A stretch of DNA of 15,855 bases from PALSA-1355 sp035496575 (lineage in GTDB: Bacteria > Planctomycetota > Planctomycetia > Pirellulales > PALSA-1355), in assembly GCA_035496575.1 (NCBI GenBank), contig DATJEN010000208.1, positions 1-15,855 on the forward strand, read 5' to 3'. Under the pieces are notes generated by a model that made no database searches, was not told the origin of the DNA, and saw only the letters and a list, made by a program, of their open reading frames with translations. Position 1 is the stretch's first letter. Every line of letters starts with the position of its first letter. The position numbers were made by a program, and so were the translations under genes. This document shows positions 1-6,698 of the stretch, piece by piece.

Positions 1-1
1 A

Positions 2-370
2 AACGGCACGGTCGACGCGGCGGACGAGCTGATTGCACGCAACAACTACACCACCGTTCTAAATGCCTTGCGCTACCTAAATCTCTCGAACCCGCCCGCC
101 GCCCCGCAAGCGTCGCCAGCCGTGGCAAGTGCGAATGGAGAAGTAAGCCGTACAGAGCAGGACCAACATACTCAAACCGCATTACTGGCGGATGAGCCAC
201 AAGTGGGCGCCGCCGCGGACACCTCCAGCTTGCCGCGCGTGCTTCCCATGGCTTTGGCTTCCCGAGCGAGAGGTTGGCCGGGTGCGGGCGGAAAGCACTT
301 CGACGGCAACAGTTTGGACGACGCACTCATCGAGCTGCTCGCCAGCAGCCGCTTTGGGATTCGTGTTTAG
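2..370 (+). CDS. C-terminal part of a protein with a dockerin-like segment (5' end outside window)
   Basis: The frame is open from the left edge to a TAG at 368-370, so only the last ~122 residues are visible. They begin with NGTVDAADELIARNN, which resembles the second half of a type I dockerin/EF-hand-like loop (pattern DxNxNGxVDxxD) followed by a helix with L-N-A-L-R. Such modules are common near the C-termini of large secreted planctomycete proteins. After it come ~90 residues rich in Ala, Pro, Ser and Gln that look disordered, then a short acidic-hydrophobic end (NSLDDALIELLAS). The body of the protein, and so its main function, is not in view. It converges on the ligase gene with a 13-nt gap and no visible terminator. 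The dockerin assignment rests on one partial loop; that this frame is real is better supported than the domain name. Confidence 0.6.
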   Translation, partial: NGTVDAADELIARNNYTTVLNALRYLNLSNPPAAPQASPAVASANGEVSRTEQDQHTQTALLADEPQVGAAADTSSLPRVLPMALASRARGWPGAGGKHFDGNSLDDALIELLASSRFGIRV

Positions 371-383
371 TCAAACGCGCGCG

Positions 384-1439
384 TCAGTGGGATGCCACGT
401 CCAGCAGCTTGAGCGTGCGTCCGCCGCGGTGCGCCACCTGGTCCATCGTGCACGCGGCCGGCGCCTTATCCGGGCGCCACCTGAGAAACTGCGTGCCGTG
501 CCGGAAGCGATCGCCCGTAAAGTGGTCGTATTGAACTTCGACGACCAGCTTGGTTTTGAGCGGCTTCCATTCGTCCGAGCGGCGCGTGCTCCAGCGGCTC
601 GGCCCACCGGGCGCGCGGCCCGTGAAACCAGGCGGCCCGACGAGGGGCGTCACAATCTTGGTGATGCGCGCGCGATCGGATTGTTTGAAACTAGACGTGA
701 AGCCAACGTGGTCCAAAAGCCCTTCGCGGTCGAACAGGCCCAACAGCAACGAGCCGACCACGTCGCGCCCCTCGGCAAAACGAAAACCACCCACCACGCA
801 ATCGGCCGTGCGGCGATGCTTGATCTTTTGCATTCCGTCGCGCCGCCCAGAGCGGTAGGCCAGGTCGAGCCGCTTGGCGATGATCCCGTCCAGGTTTCCA
901 CCGACTGTCTTGAACCATCGCCTGGCGATCGAAAGTTGCGTGGTCGCGGGCGAAAGACGCACCGCGCCTTCGGCAGGCAGGTACTTTTCGGCAAAGGCTT
1001 CGAGCAGGGCGCGGCGGTCGGCCAACGTACGCTCAACCAGGGAGCGGCCGCGGTCGTCCGCCAGCAGATCAAAGACAATCAACATGGCCGGATGCTCCGC
1101 TGCCAGCTTGCGCACGCGGCTTTCAGCTGGATGCACGCGCAGCAGCAACTCGTCGAACGAAAGCCGGCCCTCGATCGGAATAACGATTTCGCCGTCCAGC
1201 ACGAACCGCCGCGCACGCAGCTTGCCGAGCGACTCCACCAGATCCGGAAAATAGCGGGCCAGCGGCTGCCCGGATTTTGACTGCAGCTCAACTTGGTTGC
1301 CGTCGCGAAACGCCAGGCAGCGAAAGCCGTCCCATTTCGGTTCGTATTGCCAGCGGTCGCCGCTGGGCAACTCATCGACGCTTTTCGCCTCCATCGGCGG
1401 CAAGGGTGGGGCAAGTTCAAGCTTCATGGGCGAGCTCAC
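384..1439 (-). CDS. ATP-dependent DNA ligase, stand-alone (LigC / LigD-ligase-domain type)
   Basis: A protein of 351 residues that should seal nicked DNA through a lysine-AMP intermediate. The nucleotidyltransferase signatures are in order: motif I KWDG with catalytic Lys35 (EPKWDGFR), motif III LDGE at 81-84, motif IV LDGIIAKR at 183-190 and motif V with Lys205 and Lys207 (MQKIKH). The C-terminal ~130 residues fit an OB-fold, ending in an FLRWRPDK segment typical of LigC/LigD-type ligases. The length matches stand-alone LigC enzymes; no polymerase, phosphoesterase or Ku partner lies in the window. By family knowledge such ligases act in end-joining or excision repair rather than replication. 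The GTG at 1439 and an in-frame ATG at 1427 are both possible starts, and neither has a strong ribosome binding site. The plus strand of this region is also open for a long stretch, but only the minus frame carries ligase motifs. Confidence 0.93.
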   Translation of the reverse strand: MSSPMKLELAPPLPPMEAKSVDELPSGDRWQYEPKWDGFRCLAFRDGNQVELQSKSGQPLARYFPDLVESLGKLRARRFVLDGEIVIPIEGRLSFDELLLRVHPAESRVRKLAAEHPAMLIVFDLLADDRGRSLVERTLADRRALLEAFAEKYLPAEGAVRLSPATTQLSIARRWFKTVGGNLDGIIAKRLDLAYRSGRRDGMQKIKHRRTADCVVGGFRFAEGRDVVGSLLLGLFDREGLLDHVGFTSSFKQSDRARITKIVTPLVGPPGFTGRAPGGPSRWSTRRSDEWKPLKTKLVVEVQYDHFTGDRFRHGTQFLRWRPDKAPAACTMDQVAHRGGRTLKLLDVASH

Positions 1440-1720
1440 TTAAGGAAAAGCGACCCCGCTGGTTGAGCAGCAGTGGTTAGCAGTGCTGACGCATGCTTGC
1501 ACACGACGTGCCGGTCGCACCGCCGCGTGGACATTGGAAACGATGCTGCTTCTGGTCGCGCTCTGGCCTCACTGGCTAATTGCCGAGCATGCCGACTCGC
1601 CCCTCTGCAGATTCGACCGGCTGCTCCGGGCGATCGGGACACTCGAGTCGCCGCGGCGTGAAAGATGCTCCTTAAAGCCTTTGGAAACGAGCGAGCCGCA
1701 TGTGGTCGAGGTCTATAGCC

Positions 1721-3337
1721 ATGAATACGCAGCCTGTTTGGCGAGAGACGCCGGTCCCGAAGTTCGGGAAGCTAGACCGTTCCGCACAGTTCGACGTCGC
1801 CGTGGTGGGGGGTGGCATCACCGGTTTGAGCGCCGCCTATCAACTGAAGCGAGCCGGCAAAAAAGTTTGCGTCTTGGAACGAGAGCGAATTGGCTCGGTC
1901 GACACCGGTCATACCACGGCTCATCTGACGTGCGTGATGGATACCAGGCTCACGGAGCTTGCCAAAAAGTTCGGCAAGGACGTCGCCCGGCTGGCCTGGC
2001 AGGCCGGCAGAGAGGCGATCGACACGATCGAAAGCATCTCGCGGCGCGAGGGAATCGCTTGCGAATTCCGCCGCATCCCCGGCTACTTGCACGCCTCACT
2101 CGAGAAGAACGAAGAAAAAACCAACGAGGAATCGGACGACCTGCGTGCAGAAGCCGATCTGGCGCGCGAGCTGGACTTCGACGCCGAGTTCTTGGCCAGG
2201 GTGCCCTGCGTCGATCGCCCAGGCGTTCGCCTGGCGAACCAGGCCAAGTTCAACCCGATGGCTTACCTGGCCGGGCTGGCCGAGCGCATCGACGGAGACG
2301 GGTGCGCGATTTACGAACAGACCGAAGCGGAAGAATTCGAAGTCGACCCATTGGCGGTGAAATGCGGCGCGCACACCATACGCGCCGATCATCTCGTGAT
2401 GGCCACGCACATGCCGCTTACGGGCAAGTCGAGCTTTCTTTCCGCATCGCTCCTGCAAACCAAGCTGTATGCGTTTTCCAGCTATGTGATCGGCGCGGCC
2501 ATTCCCAAAGGCGCGCTGCCCGAAGCGTCGTTCTGGGATACGAGCCAACCCTACTACTATCTGCGCATCGATGCCCATGCGGACAGCGACTACGCGATCT
2601 TCGGCGGACTCGATCACAAGACGGGGCAGGAGACGGAGCCGCAAGGCTCCTTCCATAAGCTGGAATCGTTGCTGAAGACCATCGTGCCGCGCCTCAACGT
2701 CGATCATTGCTGGAGCGGGCAAGTGATCGAAACCAACGACATGCTTCCGCTGATTGGCGAATCGAGCCCTGGCCAGTTCGTGGCGACAGGATTCGCCGGT
2801 AACGGCATGACGTTCGGCACCTTGAGCGGCCGGATAGCGACGGACTATGTGCTGGGGCGCGAGAACCCCTGGCAAGATATCTTTGCTGTGGATCGCAAGA
2901 AGATCATCGGCGGAGCGTGGCGCTGTCTGCGACAGAATACGGACTATCCGTATTACATGCTGAAGGATCGCCTGACGCCGGCCGAGGGAAGCTCGCCCGA
3001 CGACGTGGCGCGCAACGAAGGAAAGATCTTGAAGATTGATGGCCAGCGCGTGGCGTGTTCGCGCGATGCTCACGGCAAGGTGACGATGCTGTCGGCCGTC
3101 TGCACGCACTTGGGCTGCATCGTGCATTGGAACGACGCCGAAGCGACGTGGGACTGCCCGTGCCACGGGTCACGCTTCACGCCATCGGGCGAGAAGTTTG
3201 CGGGGCCCGCCGAGCGGTCGCTCGAACCCTTTGAGCCCAAGAAGGCCAAGGTTCACGGCCCGGCGAACGGCGATGCCAAGAAGAAGCCTCGCCGCAAATC
3301 GAGTGCAGCCAAAAGTGCCGCCAAAAAGGGCCGCTAG
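1721..3337 (+). CDS. FAD-dependent oxidoreductase (DAO family) fused to a C-terminal Rieske [2Fe-2S] domain
   Basis: A protein of 538 residues. The N-terminal ~390 residues are a D-amino-acid-oxidase-like flavoprotein: dinucleotide-binding GGGITG at 30-35 after a beta strand, an acidic residue ending the second strand (VLERER), and a late FAD-contacting stretch (ATGFAGNGMTFG). Residues ~430-520 form a Rieske domain with box I CTHLGC (ligands Cys461 and His463) and box II CPCHGS (ligands Cys479 and His482). Both extra cysteines, Cys466 and Cys481, that form the disulfide in bc1-type Rieske proteins are present. The tail is Lys/Arg/Ala-rich. The overall design matches bacterial FAD-Rieske fusions of unknown substrate (YhfW-like). 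No signal peptide is visible. ATG 1721 is chosen because GAGG lies 9 nt upstream; an in-frame ATG at 1700 would add seven residues. The true substrate and electron partner cannot be read from the sequence. Confidence 0.9.
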   Translation: MNTQPVWRETPVPKFGKLDRSAQFDVAVVGGGITGLSAAYQLKRAGKKVCVLERERIGSVDTGHTTAHLTCVMDTRLTELAKKFGKDVARLAWQAGREAIDTIESISRREGIACEFRRIPGYLHASLEKNEEKTNEESDDLRAEADLARELDFDAEFLARVPCVDRPGVRLANQAKFNPMAYLAGLAERIDGDGCAIYEQTEAEEFEVDPLAVKCGAHTIRADHLVMATHMPLTGKSSFLSASLLQTKLYAFSSYVIGAAIPKGALPEASFWDTSQPYYYLRIDAHADSDYAIFGGLDHKTGQETEPQGSFHKLESLLKTIVPRLNVDHCWSGQVIETNDMLPLIGESSPGQFVATGFAGNGMTFGTLSGRIATDYVLGRENPWQDIFAVDRKKIIGGAWRCLRQNTDYPYYMLKDRLTPAEGSSPDDVARNEGKILKIDGQRVACSRDAHGKVTMLSAVCTHLGCIVHWNDAEATWDCPCHGSRFTPSGEKFAGPAERSLEPFEPKKAKVHGPANGDAKKKPRRKSSAAKSAAKKGR

Positions 3338-3397
3338 AACGACGCTGCGCGCGGGCGCCCACAGCAAGGGTGACTGCGCACCTATACGGCCAATCGG

Positions 3398-3426
3398 TTG
3401 ACCCAGCCAGGCGCGGGTCTCATAAT
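3398..3426 (+). promoter_or_regulatory. Sigma70-like promoter of the metallopeptidase gene
   Basis: TTGACC at 3398-3403 and CATAAT at 3421-3426 are separated by exactly 17 nt, five of six matches to consensus in each box. It lies ~60 nt before the ATG at 3489 and after the stop of the Rieske gene at 3337, so the peptidase is probably transcribed on its own. Confidence 0.6.
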
Positions 3427-3488
3427 CGGCGCCGTCGTGCGGCGTGCTTGCGCCGCTTCTCACTCCGTCTCTGTGCGGGAAGAATTCC

Positions 3489-5192
3489 ATGCCAGCCTAT
3501 TGGCGTTTGTGGTTTGTATGTGTTGCCTTGGGGGCAGTTCCGATGGCAAGTGCGATTTCCGCCGAGGGGGACAAGTTGAAGGGCGACCCAGATGCGGCCG
3601 CCAAGCTGTTCATCGCCGATTATGAAGCGCGCGTGCGGCCGCTCGAGATCGCGGTGAATCGGGCCTGGTGGAAAGCCAACACCAGCGGCAAGGACGAAGA
3701 CTTCGCCGCGAAAGTTGAAGCCCAGAATCGCTACGACCAGGCGCTTTCGGATCGCGAGAAGTTTGCCGAGCTCAAGGCCATTCATGGCGCGAAATTGAAA
3801 GATGCGATACTCGCGCGCGAGATCGACGTGGCCTATCGGATCTATCTCGAGAAGCAAGTCGATCCTGACTTGCTAAAGCGGATCACGGCCAAGGCCAACG
3901 ATATCGAAAAACAGTTCAACGTGTACCGCGCGAAGCTCGATGGCCGCGAGGTGGCCGACAGCGAAGTTCGGCGGATTCTGAAAGAGTCCAAGAAATCGGA
4001 CGAGCGACGCGCGGTCTGGGAATCGAGCAAGGGAGTTGGCCGAGCGGTCGCCGCCGACCTGCGCGAGCTGGTGTTCCTGCGCAACGAGGCCGCGCGCAAG
4101 CTGGGCTTTGCCGACTACCACGCCATGCGCCTGTTTCTGAGCGAACAGGACCAGGCGGAAGTCATCAAGCTTTTCGACCAGCTCGACGCGCTGACGCGCG
4201 AGCCGTTTGCCAAGGTCAAGGCCGAAATCGACAACAAGTTGGCCGCCGATTTCTCGGTATCGGTCGATGAGCTGCGCCCGTGGCACTATCACGATCCTTA
4301 CTTTCAAGAAGCGCCGGCTATCTACGAAACCAGCCTGGACAAGGTCTTTGGTTCGATCGATATCCTGAAGTTGTGCCAGCGCTTTTACACCGGCATTGGC
4401 CTGCCCATCGACGATGTGATTACGCGCAGCGATCTGTATGAAAAGCCCGGCAAAAGTCCGCACGCTTTCTGCACGGACATCGATCGCGAAGGTGACGTGC
4501 GCGTTTTGGCCAATATCGTGCCGACGGAATATTGGATGGGCACCATGCTGCACGAGCTAGGCCATTCGGTCTACTCGAGCAAAAACATTCCCGCCAGCCT
4601 GCCGTACTTGCTGCGCACCGACGCCCACATTCTGACGACCGAAGGTGTGGCGATGATGTTCGAGCGCTTCTCCAAGAATGGAGATTGGTTGGAAAAGATG
4701 GGCGTCTCGGTCGGCGATCCGCAAGCCTACACGGCGACCGGAGCCAAGATGCGCCGCAACCAGCTCTTGATTTTCTCGCGCTGGTGCCAGGTGATGCTGC
4801 GCTTCGAAAAAGACCTGTATAGCAAGCCCGACCAGGATCTGAACAAGCTGTGGTGGGACCTGGTCGAGAAGTACCAACTCGTCAAACGCCCCGTCGGACG
4901 CGACGAGCCTGACTTTGCCAGCAAGATTCACGTGGTGAGCGCTCCGGCTTATTACCACAACTACATGATGGGGCAGTTGTTTGCCTGCCAGGTCCATGCG
5001 GCCATCGCGCGCGAGGTGCTGGGCGCGTCGGATGCGCCGAACGCCTACTACACCGACAACAAGGCGGTCGGGCGATTCATGATCGAAAAGGTTTTCGCGC
5101 CCGGTGCTCGGCTGAGCTGGAACGAGCTGACCAGGCACGCCACCGGTGAACCGCTCAATGCGAAGGCTTTTGCGGCGGAGTTTGGTGGGTAG
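3489..5192 (+). CDS. Exported zinc metallopeptidase, M2/M3-like gluzincin
   Basis: A protein of 567 residues. It starts with a hydrophobic signal segment (WLFVCVAL-type core, residues ~5-20) and a likely cleavage region near ASAISA. The zinc site is HELGH with His355, Glu356 and His359, and the probable third ligand is Glu385 in LTTEGVAMMFE; the 25-residue gap between is that of M2/M3 gluzincins (ACE, oligopeptidases). A conserved Tyr/His block near the C-terminus (PAYYHNYMMGQLFA) fits the substrate-binding tyrosine and histidine region of the same clan. The family cleaves oligopeptides; substrates here are unknown. The predicted site is periplasmic. ATG 3489 is preceded by GGGAAG 6 nt upstream, and the longer in-frame start at 3444 would place the signal peptide internally. 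It has its own promoter (3398-3426) and a strong terminator (5235-5270). M2 versus M3 naming is uncertain; the clan assignment is firm. Confidence 0.9.
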   Translation: MPAYWRLWFVCVALGAVPMASAISAEGDKLKGDPDAAAKLFIADYEARVRPLEIAVNRAWWKANTSGKDEDFAAKVEAQNRYDQALSDREKFAELKAIHGAKLKDAILAREIDVAYRIYLEKQVDPDLLKRITAKANDIEKQFNVYRAKLDGREVADSEVRRILKESKKSDERRAVWESSKGVGRAVAADLRELVFLRNEAARKLGFADYHAMRLFLSEQDQAEVIKLFDQLDALTREPFAKVKAEIDNKLAADFSVSVDELRPWHYHDPYFQEAPAIYETSLDKVFGSIDILKLCQRFYTGIGLPIDDVITRSDLYEKPGKSPHAFCTDIDREGDVRVLANIVPTEYWMGTMLHELGHSVYSSKNIPASLPYLLRTDAHILTTEGVAMMFERFSKNGDWLEKMGVSVGDPQAYTATGAKMRRNQLLIFSRWCQVMLRFEKDLYSKPDQDLNKLWWDLVEKYQLVKRPVGRDEPDFASKIHVVSAPAYYHNYMMGQLFACQVHAAIAREVLGASDAPNAYYTDNKAVGRFMIEKVFAPGARLSWNELTRHATGEPLNAKAFAAEFGG

Positions 5193-5234
5193 AACGTCGG
5201 TCGCTCAATGCCTCAAAAAAAACTGCGCCCTTAA

Positions 5235-5270
5235 AAAAGACCTCGCTTCCAGCTGGAAGCGAGGTCTTTT
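5235..5270. terminator. Bidirectional intrinsic terminator, 36-nt perfect palindrome
   Basis: Left arm 5235-5250 and right arm 5255-5270 are exact reverse complements around AGCT, which is self-complementary, so all 36 nt are palindromic. The core is GC-rich (GACCTCGCTTCC). The outer ends are AAAA on the left, inside a run of six A at 5233-5238, and TTTT on the right. Each strand therefore has a U-tract after the hairpin. It lies between the convergent metallopeptidase gene (stop 5192) and PDZ gene (stop 5329) and should serve both. Confidence 0.9.
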
Positions 5271-5328
5271 GCTTTTAGGCTCGTTCGGTGGATTCACCCC
5301 CGTGGTCGCGCCTGCGTTCACATCCGTG

Positions 5329-6510
5329 TCACTGCTCAGGTGTGGGGCCCGTCGAAATGGCGTCGGCGTCCACGCCTTGCCCGGGACGTCCAGCGGTGGT
5401 GCGTGGAGGAGCTGGTCCCGCATTCAGCGCGCCGCTCGTTGGTCGCACCTCGTCCGCCTCGGCCGGTGGGGCAAGCGGAGGCGCCCCCAGCGTGCCTTCG
5501 GTCGCCGGTGGAGCAGTCGGTGTCACCCCGGGCGCGGTTAGGCCCTGGCCCGGCCGCGCGCCCAGTCTGATCTGGACATTGGATGGCCGAGTGAAGCCAA
5601 CCGATATTATCTCACCGGGTTGCAAACGCGACACGGCGGCCATCAAGTCCTGTGAAGAGTTGATGGGCAAATTGTTGACGCTCCAGATCGTGTCGCCGGG
5701 CATCAGGCCGGCCATACCTGCTCCGCCGCCGGGGTGAACGCGTCCGACGACGGCCGCATGCGGATAGCGACCGTCCAGATCAATTCCAAGAACCGCCCGG
5801 CCGGCGCCCATCGTTTGCTGATTGGTGCCGCGATAACCGGTGTTGTATTGCGGTTGATTCGCGTAGCCGCGGGCGCCATAGCGATTGATGCCGCGTTGCA
5901 TCATGCCGTTTTGGTATTGAGCAGCATTACCGCGCGGCAGCCCACTGGCACCGACTGGGTTAGCGGGCTCTGCCTGGTCCAGTGCGCCAGTGACGCCTCG
6001 GCCCATGGTCCGCCGCTGGTTGGCATTGAGCTGGGTCTGGTCTTGCATCAGGATCTGCCGCTGCTGATCAAGCTGCTGACGTTGGGCATCGAGTTGATTC
6101 GCATTCTGATTTGCCGTGCTGCCCACCTGGCCCGACTGAAAGGTGCCTTGCTCAGCGCCCACTTGCGGCTGATCCGTGGCGTTGCGACTTTGCGGCTGGT
6201 TGAGTTGGGGTTGATCGCCGGCCGCCGTGGGACTGCTCGAGAGTCCAGCCGATCCGGTCGAACCCGTCACGCCCGAGCCGCTCGCGCTCGTGCCGGTTCC
6301 CCCTGCACCCGCGCCGGCACCACCGGTCGCCGCGCTGCCGGCGCCTGCGCTTGCGCCAGTTCCGCCGGCCCCAGAGCCGGCACCTGCGCCGCCGCCTCCC
6401 GCCTGGCCGAAGCTCGTGCTGGCAAGCCCGGCGGCGAGTAATACACTTGCTATTCCCAGAGTGCAGCCAGCGGCTGTGGCCCTTTGAAATCGATAAACAC
6501 GCCGTCGCAT
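5329..6510 (-). CDS. Exported PDZ-domain protein with low-complexity Ala/Gly and Gln/Asn-rich N-terminal half
   Basis: A protein of 393 residues. Residues 1-36 are a signal peptide (MRRR start, hydrophobic core LGIASVLLAAGLA, end SFGQ). Residues 37-90 are almost only Gly, Ala, Ser and Thr. Residues ~100-165 are Gln/Asn-rich and include a short Gln-rich, coiled-coil-prone stretch (DAQRQQLDQQRQ). Residues ~200-235 are rich in Tyr, Gly, Asn and Gln. Residues ~238-318 are one PDZ domain (VLGIDLDG, GGGAGMAGLMPGDTIWSVNN, then a strand ending VQIRLGA). The C-terminal ~70 residues are Pro/Ala-rich. PDZ domains bind peptide C-termini or hydrophobic tails; no protease domain is attached, so it is likely a scaffold or binding protein outside the inner membrane. 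ATG 6510 has GGAGGA ending 6 nt upstream, which decides it over the upstream in-frame start at 6588. A 17-nt palindrome lies 56 nt upstream. Confidence 0.85.
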   Translation of the reverse strand: MRRRVYRFQRATAAGCTLGIASVLLAAGLASTSFGQAGGGGAGAGSGAGGTGASAGAGSAATGGAGAGAGGTGTSASGSGVTGSTGSAGLSSSPTAAGDQPQLNQPQSRNATDQPQVGAEQGTFQSGQVGSTANQNANQLDAQRQQLDQQRQILMQDQTQLNANQRRTMGRGVTGALDQAEPANPVGASGLPRGNAAQYQNGMMQRGINRYGARGYANQPQYNTGYRGTNQQTMGAGRAVLGIDLDGRYPHAAVVGRVHPGGGAGMAGLMPGDTIWSVNNLPINSSQDLMAAVSRLQPGEIISVGFTRPSNVQIRLGARPGQGLTAPGVTPTAPPATEGTLGAPPLAPPAEADEVRPTSGALNAGPAPPRTTAGRPGQGVDADAISTGPTPEQ

Positions 6511-6566
6511 GACAGATCCTCCGCGGGATGCCTCGTTGGTGCCCCTTTTACAGACCGTAAAGTTCC

Positions 6567-6583
6567 GCCTGAAAGTTTCAGGC
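6567..6583. promoter_or_regulatory. 17-nt palindrome upstream of the PDZ gene, operator or leader hairpin
   Basis: GCCTGAAA (6567-6574), one central base, then TTTCAGGC (6576-6583) form an exact inverted repeat, 56 nt before the start codon at 6510. On the gene's strand its right half is followed at once by a second GGAACTTTAC copy of the GAAACTTTC core, giving a partial direct repeat. There is no U-tract, so it is not a terminator. The size and position fit an operator or a 5'-leader hairpin; which protein would bind is unknown. Confidence 0.35.
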
Positions 6584-6698
6584 AGCACATGACGTGCCAG
6601 GGGAGCACGGGCGCGCTTAGAAGATCGCCATCCGCGGATGGGGGCCAGGCCTGCTCCTAGCGGCGTATCAGGAGCGCATGGGCCAATGGCGACGGCGA

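Noticed and set aside
192..1280. Long plus-strand open frame of 362 codons opposite the ligase gene
   Set aside because: It is antisense to a gene with all ligase motifs, has an Arg/Ala/His-rich composition typical of GC-rich shadow frames, and no recognisable domain.
1440..1720. 281-nt gap between ligase and Rieske genes, inspected for a small gene or promoter
   Set aside because: Only short frames on both strands with no motif or ribosome binding site, and no convincing -35/-10 pair; probably just the divergent promoter region.
2096..3166. Minus-strand open frame of 356 codons opposite the Rieske oxidoreductase
   Set aside because: The plus strand carries FAD and Rieske motifs; the minus product is Arg/His/Ala-rich with no motif and no ribosome binding site.
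3873..4553. Minus-strand open frame of 226 codons opposite the metallopeptidase
   Set aside because: It is a shadow of a gene with an intact HELGH zinc site; no independent support.
5734..6441. Plus-strand open frame of 235 codons opposite the PDZ gene
   Set aside because: The minus gene has a signal peptide, a strong ribosome binding site and a PDZ domain; the plus frame mirrors its low-complexity GC-rich stretch.
6628..6641. 14-nt palindrome CCATCCGCGGATGG after the KALF gene, considered as terminator
   Set aside because: No U-tract on either side and the stem is short; nothing else supports termination here.
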